The translations under genes and the position numbers were made by a program. This document shows, piece by piece, positions 1 through 8,163 of a DNA stretch of 52,107 nt. The stretch's first letter is position 1. Each line of letters opens with the position of its first letter. The stretch comes from Cellulosilyticum sp. Lineage in GTDB: Bacteria; Bacillota; Clostridia; Lachnospirales; Cellulosilyticaceae. The DNA lies in contig SVDC01000025.1 of NCBI GenBank assembly GCA_015058045.1, positions 8,227-60,333 of the forward strand. Direction: 5' to 3'. The notes beneath the pieces were generated by a model, which was not told the DNA's origin, did not search any database, and saw only the letters and a list, made by a program, of their open reading frames with translations.

Positions 1-849
1 CTCCAATATTTTTTCCAGTGAATTATAGGCAAGTGTGAACGCCTCCAAACCAGTGAGTATTTTCCTGTCTGCCTGTAGCATACTCTTACCCTCCTTCTCC
101 AAATCTATAAATCCATCAAAATTAAAAAGATGAGGTTCAAGAGATAGGAAACCATCAAAACCAGATTCGAATAAATCCTTAAGAATAACTGCCACATTAC
201 CATCACCATATCCTGCAGGAACCACACTTCCATCCGTCTTTTTTGCATCCTTGACATGAATATATGCAATATAATTCTTTAACAGTTTATACGCTTCCAA
301 TGTATCTTCCTGACACTGGACAAAATTAGCAAAATCAAAGATTGCTTTGAAGTGTTCTCCATAAAAGGCATCCATCAGTTTCTTACACTCCACCGCCCTT
401 TCTCCGTAAATTCCCTTTTCATTCTCATGTAAAAGAACTGCACCGTTTGCAGTAGCATAATCTACAAATCTGCCGATTCTCTCAAAGACAGTGCTCTCAT
501 ATTTTATAGGATTATTTTCCTCTGGAAGATAAAAACTAAACATCCGGATATTAGGGCACTCCATCATATGGCCAATTTCTACCGCTCTCTTAAAATCTTC
601 AAAGTGAGGTTCAAAATTATCTGTAATACCAATCTTTCCTAAGGGTGATCCCAACGCTGAAATTCTAATACCATTATCATCTAATACTTTCTTAATCTCC
701 TTCACTTTTTCATCCGTGTGAAAAATCAAATTGTTTCCATCCACACCCCGCATCTCCACATACGACATTCCCAATCCTTTTAGGCTCTCCATCTGTTTTG
801 TCAATTCCTGCGTAATTTCATCAGCGAAACCTGTAATCTTTACTTTCAT
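1..849 (-). CDS. Sugar phosphate isomerase/epimerase (partial)
   Basis: The frame is open from an ATG at 849 to the window edge: 283 codons with no stop, so the C-terminus is missing. An AAGGGGG ribosome site precedes the start. The protein matches the xylose-isomerase-like TIM barrel family (AP_endonuc_2). It opens MKVKITGFADEI and carries the usual metal-binding acidic and His positions in the segments LLHENE, FDFANF, YIHVKDAK and LSLEPHLF. Such enzymes isomerise or epimerise a sugar, inositol or keto-sugar phosphate in the cytoplasm. It begins only 13 bp after the upstream dehydrogenase stops, so the two are probably co-transcribed. The substrate cannot be read from sequence. The family is secure, the specific function is not. 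Confidence 0.88.
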   Translation of the reverse strand, partial: MKVKITGFADEITQELTKQMESLKGLGMSYVEMRGVDGNNLIFHTDEKVKEIKKVLDDNGIRISALGSPLGKIGITDNFEPHFEDFKRAVEIGHMMECPNIRMFSFYLPEENNPIKYESTVFERIGRFVDYATANGAVLLHENEKGIYGERAVECKKLMDAFYGEHFKAIFDFANFVQCQEDTLEAYKLLKNYIAYIHVKDAKKTDGSVVPAGYGDGNVAVILKDLFESGFDGFLSLEPHLFNFDGFIDLEKEGKSMLQADRKILTGLEAFTLAYNSLEKILE

Positions 850-862
850 TATTTTATCCCCC

Positions 863-2017
863 TTAAAATGTACCTGCTGTATCAAATACAATGCCTGCGT
901 CTTCTTTCTTCTTTGAAGTAGCACGTTTTTTGTTTAGTTCCACCAAAAACAAATCCTCATCAAAAGGTAGTTCTACGGTACAATCCAACCAGCTTGACAA
1001 ATGCATTGCGTTGGAAAGAGTCAAGCCCCGAATACCTTCCACGCCATCTGCAACCAGAGGCGTTCCTTTAATAATATGGTCAGCAAATGCCTTTAGTACA
1101 CCCACATGCTGCTCATTTTGTCCATCCGTTTCTACTTCGATTCTCGTACAATCCGGTTGCTTAAATCCTTCTTTCTCTATCATACAATGCTCACGCACAT
1201 TGGCAGAAAGCTTATCAAAAATCAGTTTTCCTGCTTCACAAACTATTTTCCCCTTTTCAAAAGTCAGTTCCAATCGGTTTGTTCCAGGAGCATCTGCGGT
1301 AGTTGTTACGAATACTCCTGTTGCTCCGTTCTCGAATTCCATATAAGCTGTTACATCATCCTCAACTTCAATATTGTGCCATTTTGCCTCATGACAAAAT
1401 GCTCTTACTTTCACGGGCATACCACATAGCCACTGTAGCAAATCAAGCTGGTGCGGGCACTGATTTAACAATACCCCTCCGCCTTCGCCATCCCAGGTAG
1501 CCTTCCAACCGGCAGCATCATAATAGCTCTGGTTGCGATACCAGTCGGTAATAATCCAGTTTACACGTTTCATTTCTCCCAATTCTCCGCTCTGAATCAT
1601 TTCATGCAATTTTCTGTATATGCAGTTTGTTCTCTGATTAAGCATAATCGCAAAAGTTTTGTCCGATTTTTCTGCTACCTCATTCATCTCACGCACCTGC
1701 TTGGTATAAACGCCTGCAGGTTTTTCGCTAATAGCATGCACACCATGCTCAAGTGCATAAATAACATACTCCGGATGAAAATAATGTGGCGTTGCAATTA
1801 ACACCGCATCACAGGTTCCGGAATCAATCAATTTCTTACCATCATCAAAAATAAATACTGTATCGGGCAGATTTTCCTTTGCCCAAACCAATCTACTCTG
1901 ACGTATATCTGCAACAGCAGTAAGTTCCATATTAGGCACCAATCCATTCAATAAGCTATTCACATGATTTGTGCCCATACCTCCAATACCAATAATTCCA
2001 AGTCTTAACTTTTCCAT
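863..2017 (-). CDS. Gfo/Idh/MocA family oxidoreductase
   Basis: This is a 384-residue NAD(P)-dependent dehydrogenase of the Gfo/Idh/MocA family. An N-terminal Rossmann fold has the dinucleotide motif GIGGMG near residue 11. The family EKP motif (SEKPAG) lies near residue 97, and the QCPHQLDLLQWL stretch is the usual substrate-domain histidine helix. An AAAGGAG ribosome site supports the ATG at 2017. The gene starts 15 bp after the second Gfo/Idh gene ends and is followed 13 bp later by the isomerase. Two such dehydrogenases with an isomerase usually oxidise and interconvert a sugar, inositol or amino-sugar derivative. The exact substrate is unknown. Confidence 0.92.
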   Translation of the reverse strand: MEKLRLGIIGIGGMGTNHVNSLLNGLVPNMELTAVADIRQSRLVWAKENLPDTVFIFDDGKKLIDSGTCDAVLIATPHYFHPEYVIYALEHGVHAISEKPAGVYTKQVREMNEVAEKSDKTFAIMLNQRTNCIYRKLHEMIQSGELGEMKRVNWIITDWYRNQSYYDAAGWKATWDGEGGGVLLNQCPHQLDLLQWLCGMPVKVRAFCHEAKWHNIEVEDDVTAYMEFENGATGVFVTTTADAPGTNRLELTFEKGKIVCEAGKLIFDKLSANVREHCMIEKEGFKQPDCTRIEVETDGQNEQHVGVLKAFADHIIKGTPLVADGVEGIRGLTLSNAMHLSSWLDCTVELPFDEDLFLVELNKKRATSKKKEDAGIVFDTAGTF

Positions 2018-2032
2018 TTGATTTTCTCTCCT

Positions 2033-3022
2033 TTATCTGAAATCATATATCCGCATCATTGTCTTCATGGTCGTTTTTACGCCATCTAAATCATTTTCAA
2101 ATCTCGCATTGCTATCTAGTTTATCGTAGAAGTCTTTAATACATGCCAAATGTCCATTACCCCAGTAACTCTTCCCAATGCCTACTGCTTCCTCGAAAGA
2201 GTAACACTGTGGTTCACAGCCTGATTCTCTGACTGTAACGCTCTTATCAACCAGAGTAATGCTCCCTCTCTCACACTGCAATTCAAAAATTACAGGGGCA
2301 TCCGTTGCATATGCCGTAGTTGCATAAAAACAAGCTCTCGCTCCACCTGCAAAGGTCATCCACGCCTCTACAGTATCCTCTACCTCAATAACACTGGATA
2401 AATGATGATTTCTCACGGTTGCCTGTACAGTCGTAGGCTCTCCCAAATATCGCAGCATCAAATCCAAAGTATGAATGGATTGGTTGATAAGCGCACCGCC
2501 TCCCTCTGTAACAATTTTTCCTTTCCAATCGCTTATGTAATAATCCTCATCCCTTCTCCAAGTCACAAAAGCCCTAGCTCCAATCACGTTTCCCAGTCTG
2601 CCACTGCTTAATATCTCATCTGTTTTTATAATTTCTTTATTATACCGATTTTGGAAACAAAACCCCAATTTCACTTCTGTATTTTTGCCTACCTGGCTTA
2701 ATTGTGCAAACTGTTCCATATCAATTGCCGGCGGTTTCTCTGAAAAAACCGCCACTCCACTATTCATGGCTTCCACAGCCATAGGCACATGAAGATGATG
2801 AGGTGTACAGATATGCAACACATTAAGTCTAGCCTCTTGCAGCATTTCTGTGAGGCTATTAAATACTGCCGCATTCTGGTCTGTGTATGTTTTTGAGAAA
2901 TTCACGGCTCGCTCATTTATCGTGTCCGCAAATCCAACCAGTTCTACATCCGCCATCTGTTTTAATACCCAGGCATGGGTTTTCGCTATGCTTCCACATC
3001 CCACTATTCCAACTCTTTTCAT
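2033..3022 (-). CDS. Gfo/Idh/MocA family oxidoreductase
   Basis: This is a second, shorter (329 aa) Gfo/Idh/MocA dehydrogenase, first in the minus-strand operon. It has GCGSIAKTH in the nucleotide-binding fold at the N-terminus, SEKPPAID as the EKP motif, and INQSIHTLDLMLRYLG as the catalytic-domain helix with a His. An AAGGAG site lies about 10 bases before the ATG at 3022. It differs enough from its neighbour to act on a different step. It is transcribed divergently from the AraC-type gene at 3147, which is its likely regulator. The reaction is oxidation of a polyol or sugar with NAD(P), by family inference. Confidence 0.92.
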   Translation of the reverse strand: MKRVGIVGCGSIAKTHAWVLKQMADVELVGFADTINERAVNFSKTYTDQNAAVFNSLTEMLQEARLNVLHICTPHHLHVPMAVEAMNSGVAVFSEKPPAIDMEQFAQLSQVGKNTEVKLGFCFQNRYNKEIIKTDEILSSGRLGNVIGARAFVTWRRDEDYYISDWKGKIVTEGGGALINQSIHTLDLMLRYLGEPTTVQATVRNHHLSSVIEVEDTVEAWMTFAGGARACFYATTAYATDAPVIFELQCERGSITLVDKSVTVRESGCEPQCYSFEEAVGIGKSYWGNGHLACIKDFYDKLDSNARFENDLDGVKTTMKTMMRIYDFR

Positions 3023-3146
3023 ACAGTTTTCACTCCTTACGATCTTGGCGTGTTTCTTTGATATTTTTATTTTATCTTATGAATATTCGTGTTAATATGT
3101 ATATAAAATACAATTTATATGCAAAATAACGACCTTGAGGTAAAAG

Positions 3147-3998
3147 ATGAAACCCAAACAAATCATTCCCTATTTTTCTATGGACAATCCCTATGATGTA
3201 GTGTATCGAAATAGCAGTACATCATTTCCAGTAAAACCTCATACACATAATGCTCTGGAGATATACTTTACTCTCACAAATCTACCAAACGTTCTGTTAA
3301 ATGATACTGTTTCAAGTGTTTCTAAAGGATCTCTGATTGTCATCCCGCCCCATTATGTGCACCAGTTATTCAATCAGAATTTGACTGTCTATGAGCGCTA
3401 CATTATTACAATAAACAGTAACTGGCTAAATACGGTTTTAGATAAACAGACGGAGTTAATGAGTTATGCTTCATACACAAGTTTGCCGACAATAGTCCGC
3501 CTCTCCAATTCCGATATCTCCATCCTTTGTGATAAACTAGACAATTATTTGCAGAATCATTCCACATCATCTCTTTCAAGATATGCTGACTTTTTCTCCA
3601 TACTTAGCATACTGGATGCTGCAATAACTAAGGGGCTCAACAAAAACCTCTCAGTAAAGCTCTCTATTTCGCAATCCCAGAAAAATGTCAACGAAATCAT
3701 TTCATTCATCAACAAACACCTGACAGAACCTCTTACCCTTGATACCATTGCTGCGAATTTTTACCTAAACAAAGATTATTTAGGCCGACTATTTAAGGAA
3801 CACACCCACGCAACTATCGGGCATTACATTTCCGTACAACGCGCTAGCCTTGCTCAAAACATGCTAGCAGAAGGCCAAACCGTATCAGAGGTTCAGGAAA
3901 AATTAGGATTTAGCAGTTATTCTTATTTTTTCAAATTCTTTAAAAAAATGACCGGGATTTCTCCCAGTCAATATCGCAAAAACAATATATTAGATTAA
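3147..3998 (+). CDS. AraC family transcriptional regulator
   Basis: This is a 283-residue cytoplasmic regulator. The N-terminal part (about 15-110) looks like an AraC-type cupin, with the PHTHNALEIYF and GSLIVIPPHYVHQL segments. The C-terminal 100 residues hold two helix-turn-helix motifs, including NFYLNKDYLGRLFKE and the family signature LGFSSYSYFFKFFKKMTGISPSQYR. A GAGGT site precedes the ATG. It is divergent from the two dehydrogenase genes across a 124-bp AT-rich gap, the usual arrangement for a regulator of an adjacent sugar operon. The effector is unknown. Its last codons abut the acetyltransferase remnant on the other strand. Confidence 0.93.
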   Translation: MKPKQIIPYFSMDNPYDVVYRNSSTSFPVKPHTHNALEIYFTLTNLPNVLLNDTVSSVSKGSLIVIPPHYVHQLFNQNLTVYERYIITINSNWLNTVLDKQTELMSYASYTSLPTIVRLSNSDISILCDKLDNYLQNHSTSSLSRYADFFSILSILDAAITKGLNKNLSVKLSISQSQKNVNEIISFINKHLTEPLTLDTIAANFYLNKDYLGRLFKEHTHATIGHYISVQRASLAQNMLAEGQTVSEVQEKLGFSSYSYFFKFFKKMTGISPSQYRKNNILD

Positions 3999-4107
3999 TT
4001 GCTTGAATATTTTTCTCATATACAGCTAACGTTAATTTATCATACTTCATTTTTACCATTTCAATGAGTTGCTTTCCTATTCCTTTAGATTGATTTATCT
4101 CCTCCAT
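3994..4107 (-). pseudogene. GNAT acetyltransferase fragment
   Basis: Reading minus from the ATG at 4107 gives 38 codons, including SKGIGKQLIEMVK and YDKLTLAVYEKNIQAIN. These match the acetyl-CoA-binding loop and following strand of GNAT N-acetyltransferases (the R/Q-x-x-G-x-G/A region and the usual LAVYEKN..A..FY segment). The N-terminal half and the final helix are absent. The frame then runs antisense into the AraC gene end. I read it as a relic of a deleted gene, not a functional protein. Confidence 0.6.
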
Positions 4108-4152
4108 ATGATGATATCATCCTATCATAGGTGTCTCACTTTTTACCGCACT

Positions 4153-5292
4153 TCAAATCGGTCTGATGGATTCATAGTAAGTTGCTTTGGCATTTACTTG
4201 TACAAGCTCCTGTTCTGGATATCTAAAGGCCGTTAATTTCCCACCATAAACACATCCTGTATCAATATTAATGGTATAATTATTCATTGTTGCCTCAGCT
4301 TTTGGGGTGTGCCCATAGACCACTAAGGCACGCCCTTTATACTGGGCACTCCAGTCTAATCGAATTGGCAAGCCAAACTCATCCACTTTCCCTGTGGTTT
4401 CTCCAAACATGGCTAGATCCCTGATACGTTTAGATTCTCTTCCCTGTAAGCGTTCCTTTAAACCAGCATGAGCAACTACCAACTTTCCTTCATCAAATAC
4501 ATAGTGACTCACTAATCCTCCCAAGAAATTTCTCACCTTTTCTCTAAAGGCCTCTGATTCCTTACCCAGTTGCTCTAAGGTAACTTCTAAGCCATGAATG
4601 ACCTGTACATTAGCACCATTTAACTTCCTCTGTAGTTTGCCATCATGATTCCCTATCACTGCATAGGCTACTTCTGATTCTACCATTCCCATTACTAATT
4701 TAAGTACGTCTACTATTTTAGGCCCTCGATCTACTAGATCCCCACAAAAAACCACCTTGCGCCCTTGACTAGGATAGACTTTATGCTGCATCTTATCTAC
4801 TTCATACCCTAACTTCTCTAGAAGTTCACAAAGTTCATCATAACAACCATGAACATCCCCTATGATATCAAAGGGGCCTTTGATCTCCCTTTTATTATTA
4901 CTTAACTTAGTGCGCTTGATTTCAATGCGGCTAAGTAACTGCTTTAAGGTAAGTACCTCAACTTGTTTAAACCCTTTTTTCTTAGTATTTTCTTCTAGCC
5001 TCTCCACTAAAGACTCTTCATCCTCTTCCCTTTGCTTATAAATCAAAATAGCTATAGGTTGTGCATGTTGCTTTTTACCTAATTTCATCACCATTTTGTA
5101 AGCTTCTTTATCTGCAAAATCAAAGTGTATGGCTACTAATTCACCTGCTTTAAGTCTTTGCTCTATCCTGTCTTCTTGGGTACTATTAAAAATTTCCTCT
5201 TTTTTAAAATGCTTTTGGGCAAACTTTATTCTATCCTTCTGAACGTCGCCTATGATGGCAACAATAGCCAACTCTGGTACATCTATTTCCAT
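4153..5292 (-). CDS. Pnkp-like metallophosphatase with degenerate kinase domain
   Basis: This 379-residue protein has the layout of bacterial polynucleotide kinase-phosphatase (Pnkp) without its ligase. Residues about 139-379 form a complete calcineurin-type phosphatase: GDVHG (145-149), GDLVDRG (184-190), GNHDGKL (214-220), AHAGL and YGHTP, ending in the IDTGCVYGGKLTAFRYPE stretch typical of Pnkp. Residues 6-130 align by eye with the Pnkp kinase domain (VPELAIVAIIG...AQKHF). The P-loop that should read GxSGSGKST is GDVQKDRI (15-22), so ATP binding looks lost. The C-terminal RNA ligase is absent and no hen1 is nearby. The phosphatase half resembles PrpE/ApaH-type enzymes, so a nucleotide substrate is also possible. 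It is divergent from an exonuclease gene at 5452. Confidence 0.85.
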   Translation of the reverse strand: MEIDVPELAIVAIIGDVQKDRIKFAQKHFKKEEIFNSTQEDRIEQRLKAGELVAIHFDFADKEAYKMVMKLGKKQHAQPIAILIYKQREEDEESLVERLEENTKKKGFKQVEVLTLKQLLSRIEIKRTKLSNNKREIKGPFDIIGDVHGCYDELCELLEKLGYEVDKMQHKVYPSQGRKVVFCGDLVDRGPKIVDVLKLVMGMVESEVAYAVIGNHDGKLQRKLNGANVQVIHGLEVTLEQLGKESEAFREKVRNFLGGLVSHYVFDEGKLVVAHAGLKERLQGRESKRIRDLAMFGETTGKVDEFGLPIRLDWSAQYKGRALVVYGHTPKAEATMNNYTINIDTGCVYGGKLTAFRYPEQELVQVNAKATYYESIRPI

Positions 5293-5451
5293 GATTTTGT
5301 ACTCCTATTTATAGTCTTATTTTTAATATGTTCAAATTTTCCTTGTTTATAGGATAACAATTTTACCATTTTTCTATTACAATCATCTCAGGCACATAAA
5401 TTTTAATCCCCTACAAATAATAAAAATTAACGTCACAATAAGGAGTTTTCT

Positions 5452-6195
5452 ATGTACTATATTATCTTTGACTTAGAATTCAATCAAGACTTTTCATCTC
5501 TGCAACACTTTGAAATTAAAAACAACCATTATCCTTTTGAAATCATTCAAATAGCTGCTCTTAAATTAGATACTGCCCTCAATACCCTTGAAAGCTTTAA
5601 TCGCTATGTGAAGCCTTACTTTTATTCTAGAGTTTGTCCTTTTATTACCTCCCTAACTGGAATTACTACTGACCAGCTTACAGAAGAAGCTACCTTTCCT
5701 GAAGTTTACCCTCATTTTCTAGAATTTATAGGGGATCCATCAGCAATATTTTGCACTTGGGGGATGTCTGACCTTAAGGAGCTTTTTCGAAATGCCCATT
5801 ATCATAACTTATCCTCCACACCTCTTCCACGAGGTTTTATTAATATTCAGCCTCTTGTCTCTCGCTATCTCAATTTCCCTACTAAGAAACTCCTGCGCCT
5901 AGAACATGCTGTCTCTGCCTTAGATATTCCCAAAACCTATCCTTTTCATAATGCTTTAAACGATGCTTACTATACCAGTGAAATTTTTAAAAAAGTTTAT
6001 CATTCTGGTGTGACTCCTAGTTTTTATGACCCTACTTATAGATCAACACCTCCTATGCAACCTAAAAAGCAATTGGATACGCCTGCCCTCCTTCAGCAAT
6101 TTGCCAAGATGTATAACCGTCCCCTTACCAAAGAGGAGGAAACTATGATTATACTGGCTTATAAAATGGGTAAAACCCATCAATTTCTAAAATAA
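5452..6195 (+). CDS. DEDDh-type 3'-5' exonuclease
   Basis: This is a 247-residue exonuclease of the RNase T / DnaQ-epsilon fold. ExoI motif: IIFDLEFNQ (residues 4-12, with the Asp and Glu). ExoII region: the Asp in CTWGMSDLKELF. ExoIII: FHNALNDAYYTSEIF with the catalytic His and Asp. It resembles the KapD/Eri1-like stand-alone exonucleases that trim RNA or DNA 3' ends. AAGGAG precedes the ATG. It is transcribed away from the Pnkp-like phosphatase, so one nucleic-acid end-processing gene faces another. No operon partner follows; IS debris lies downstream. Confidence 0.87.
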   Translation: MYYIIFDLEFNQDFSSLQHFEIKNNHYPFEIIQIAALKLDTALNTLESFNRYVKPYFYSRVCPFITSLTGITTDQLTEEATFPEVYPHFLEFIGDPSAIFCTWGMSDLKELFRNAHYHNLSSTPLPRGFINIQPLVSRYLNFPTKKLLRLEHAVSALDIPKTYPFHNALNDAYYTSEIFKKVYHSGVTPSFYDPTYRSTPPMQPKKQLDTPALLQQFAKMYNRPLTKEEETMIILAYKMGKTHQFLK

Positions 6196-6275
6196 TAAGC
6201 ACACTAAAGTTAATCTTAAAAATTTAGTTTCTTTATTTTTATAATATCATTGTCTACCTAGAAGAGTTTTAATAA

Positions 6276-6850
6276 AATCAACACCACCCGTGAACTGGTG
6301 GTTTGAACTCCCCCTAGAAGGGGGTAATACTTGCCGATTCCCTAAAAGGGAATATTGAAGTTTGGCATGGCATCATTATCACAGGCGACCACTTAAAGTG
6401 GTTGTCTGATTTTTTGCCTTATTCTCTCTTGGCACCCGTAAACGGGTCTATATATTCTTTTAATGAAATTTGATCCGACATATAGTCTTCTTCTAACTGA
6501 TTTTGTATGTATTCTCTTATCGTTTTCTCATTCTTTCCCACTGTATCAGCATAATACCCTCTTGCCCAAAAACTGTGCTACGCTTAAATATGGTGGAATA
6601 CTTACTAACATGTGGATGTGATCTGGACATGCTTCAGCTTCTATTAATTCCACTTTCTTTTCATTACATAATTTGCGTAGTATTTGATCTATATCAGCTC
6701 TTATTTCATTATAAATAACTTTTCTCCTATATTTTGGAGCAAAGACAATATGATACTGACATCTATACGTTGAATGAGCTATTGTTTTTATTTCATTTTT
6801 CATGAAGTATTTTTTATTTACCCCTAGTAGAACTAGGGGTTTAATTACGC
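6276..6850 (-). mobile_element. IS200/IS605-type element, decayed
   Basis: This element of about 575 bp carries only a broken tnpA. A single hairpin (6820-6840, ACCCCTAGT paired with ACTAGGGGT) lies upstream of tnpA and marks the left end. The downstream end holds four short hairpins in a row: 6283-6302, 6310-6324, 6337-6353 and 6388-6402. Subterminal palindromes in place of inverted repeats are the hallmark of the single-strand HUH transposons. Exact boundaries are estimates, because this family makes no target duplication. There is no tnpB. Confidence 0.75.
6419..6803 (-). pseudogene. tnpA: IS200-like transposase TnpA, internally deleted
   Basis: The first 77 or so codons from the ATG at 6803 are a good TnpA start, with YHIVFAPKYRRK and the HUH motif in CPDHIHMLVSIPP. 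After SVAQF the frame jumps. The remainder, FWARGYYADTVGKNEKTI...EYIDPFTGAK, continues in another frame to the stop at 6419. The second half contains the catalytic Tyr region. About 25 residues normally found between the two (GYLKGKSS...YGNRHFW) are missing. The element therefore suffered an out-of-frame internal deletion and cannot make an active transposase. Confidence 0.88.
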
Positions 6851-6866
6851 TAAAGCACCAAAAAAA

Positions 6867-6899
6867 ATCACCAAGTACCTGTAATCAGTACTTGATGAT
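6867..6899 (-). terminator. Rho-independent terminator after the met/lysR genes
   Basis: ATCATCAAGTAC pairs with GTACTTGGTGAT (12-base arms with one G-T mismatch, 9-base loop), followed on the minus strand by a run of eight T. It sits about 60 bp after the LysR-type stop and closes the metNIQ-lysR unit. Confidence 0.8.
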
Positions 6900-6958
6900 T
6901 TTGGGTTCTTGCACCCAATATTTTAACTTAATGACATTGGCATGGGTACGCTAAACTT

Positions 6959-7228
6959 TTACTTGCTAATAGATTGATTTACGAAACGTTCTTCCACAAG
7001 TTTTCCTAGTTCTACCATCTGTCTGGCGTAGCTTAAGAATTCCTCCCCTTCTGTGGTTACTATAACACCTTTATTGGTTCTAATAAAAAGCTGCGTCTGC
7101 AATTCAGCTTCCAAATCCTTAATTGCCTCAGATAACGCCGGTTGCGATACAAAAAGCTTATTTGCCGCTTTATTCATTGACTTTGTATCTGCTATCGCTA
7201 CTACATACTGTACTTGCGTTAATGTCAT
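6959..7228 (-). CDS. LysR-type HTH protein, DNA-binding domain only
   Basis: This 89-residue product contains only the winged helix of LysR regulators: TLTQVQYVVAIADTKSMNKA, then VSQPALSEAIKDLEAELQTQLF and the RTNKGVIVTTEGEEFL wing. It stops after about 10 residues of the linker helix, where a normal LysR (about 300 aa) would go on to a 200-residue effector domain. I chose the ATG at 7228 because AGGTG lies 5 bases upstream; the in-frame ATT-like extension to 7252 lacks a ribosome site. It is the last gene of the metN-metI-metQ cluster and would suit a methionine/cysteine regulator. It may be a truncated relic or a working mini-regulator. Confidence 0.75.
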   Translation of the reverse strand: MTLTQVQYVVAIADTKSMNKAANKLFVSQPALSEAIKDLEAELQTQLFIRTNKGVIVTTEGEEFLSYARQMVELGKLVEERFVNQSISK

Positions 7229-7305
7229 ATCATCACCTGCTAGTATAATCACCTATTTATGATTCATTCATATATGATTGCTACCTACTTATAAATTCTT
7301 TTATT

Positions 7306-8139
7306 CTATTCAAACGGTATAACCGCGCCTTCATATGTATCTGTAATATACTGCTTGATTTCATCAGACTTTAAAATTTCAACCAATGCTTTAATGCCTT
7401 CGTTATTCTCATTGCCTTCTTTTACAGCAATAATATTTACATAGGTTTTAGCTGCTTCAGAGTCTGACTGCTCATATGCAAGGGCATCCTTACTTACCAC
7501 ATATCCTGCCTCTAAAGCATAGTTTCCATTAAGGACTACATATGCAACCTCTGAAACAACCCTGGAAACCTGTGCAGCCTCAAGTTCCTTAATTTGAATG
7601 TTATGAGGATTTTCTGCAATATCGTTGACTGTTGCTGTAAGGCCTGCACCGTCCTTTAACTTAATGATTCCATTGTCCTGTAAGAGAAGAAGTGCTCTTG
7701 CTTCATTTGTTGTATCATTTGGTACTGCAATGACATCTCCGTCAGTAATTTCACTGAGACTCTTTTTCTGACCAGGATAAATTCCAAAGGGTTCGTAATG
7801 AACCTCTCCCACATTTACAATATGTGTACCCTTCTCTTCATTAAAGCTATTAAGGTATGGCAAATGCTGAATATAGTTGGCATCAAACTCACCACTTTCT
7901 ACAACTTCATTTGGAATAACATAATCATCAAAGACTGTAATCTGTAAATCATATCCTTTTTCAGCCAGAATAGGCTTTGCCTTCTCTAAAATCTTTGAAT
8001 GCGGTGTAGGTGATGCTGCAATCTTAATCACATTTGCATCCACCTCTTTCTTTGTCCCACATCCTGTTAATGATGATACAGCTAATACCCCTACCAAAAG
8101 AGCCTCTAAAATTTTCTTTCCTAATAAACTATTTTTCAT
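7306..8139 (-). CDS. metQ: Methionine ABC transporter substrate-binding lipoprotein
   Basis: This is a 277-residue NlpA/MetQ family lipoprotein. A signal peptide ends in the lipobox SLTGC (Cys near residue 27), so it is anchored to the outer face of the membrane. The mature part has the family segments IKIAASPTPHSKIL, DYVIPNEVVESGEFDANYIQHLPYL and VPNDTTNEARALLLLQ. It delivers methionine (D- or L-, or a related compound) to MetNI. GAGGGG precedes the ATG. It lies 24 bp after metI and belongs to the same operon. Confidence 0.92.
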   Translation of the reverse strand: MKNSLLGKKILEALLVGVLAVSSLTGCGTKKEVDANVIKIAASPTPHSKILEKAKPILAEKGYDLQITVFDDYVIPNEVVESGEFDANYIQHLPYLNSFNEEKGTHIVNVGEVHYEPFGIYPGQKKSLSEITDGDVIAVPNDTTNEARALLLLQDNGIIKLKDGAGLTATVNDIAENPHNIQIKELEAAQVSRVVSEVAYVVLNGNYALEAGYVVSKDALAYEQSDSEAAKTYVNIIAVKEGNENNEGIKALVEILKSDEIKQYITDTYEGAVIPFE

Positions 8140-8163
8140 AATCTTTTCCCCTCTTTCCTCTCT

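Noticed and set aside
4153-6195. Phosphatase plus exonuclease as an anti-phage RNA-repair or defence module
   Set aside because: The genes are divergent, not an operon, and there is no ligase, Hen1, nuclease toxin or other defence partner nearby; kept only as a phosphatase finding.
6276-6420. Hairpin series as a CRISPR array or omega-RNA
   Set aside because: The hairpins differ in sequence, there are no equal spacers, and no tnpB or cas gene is present.
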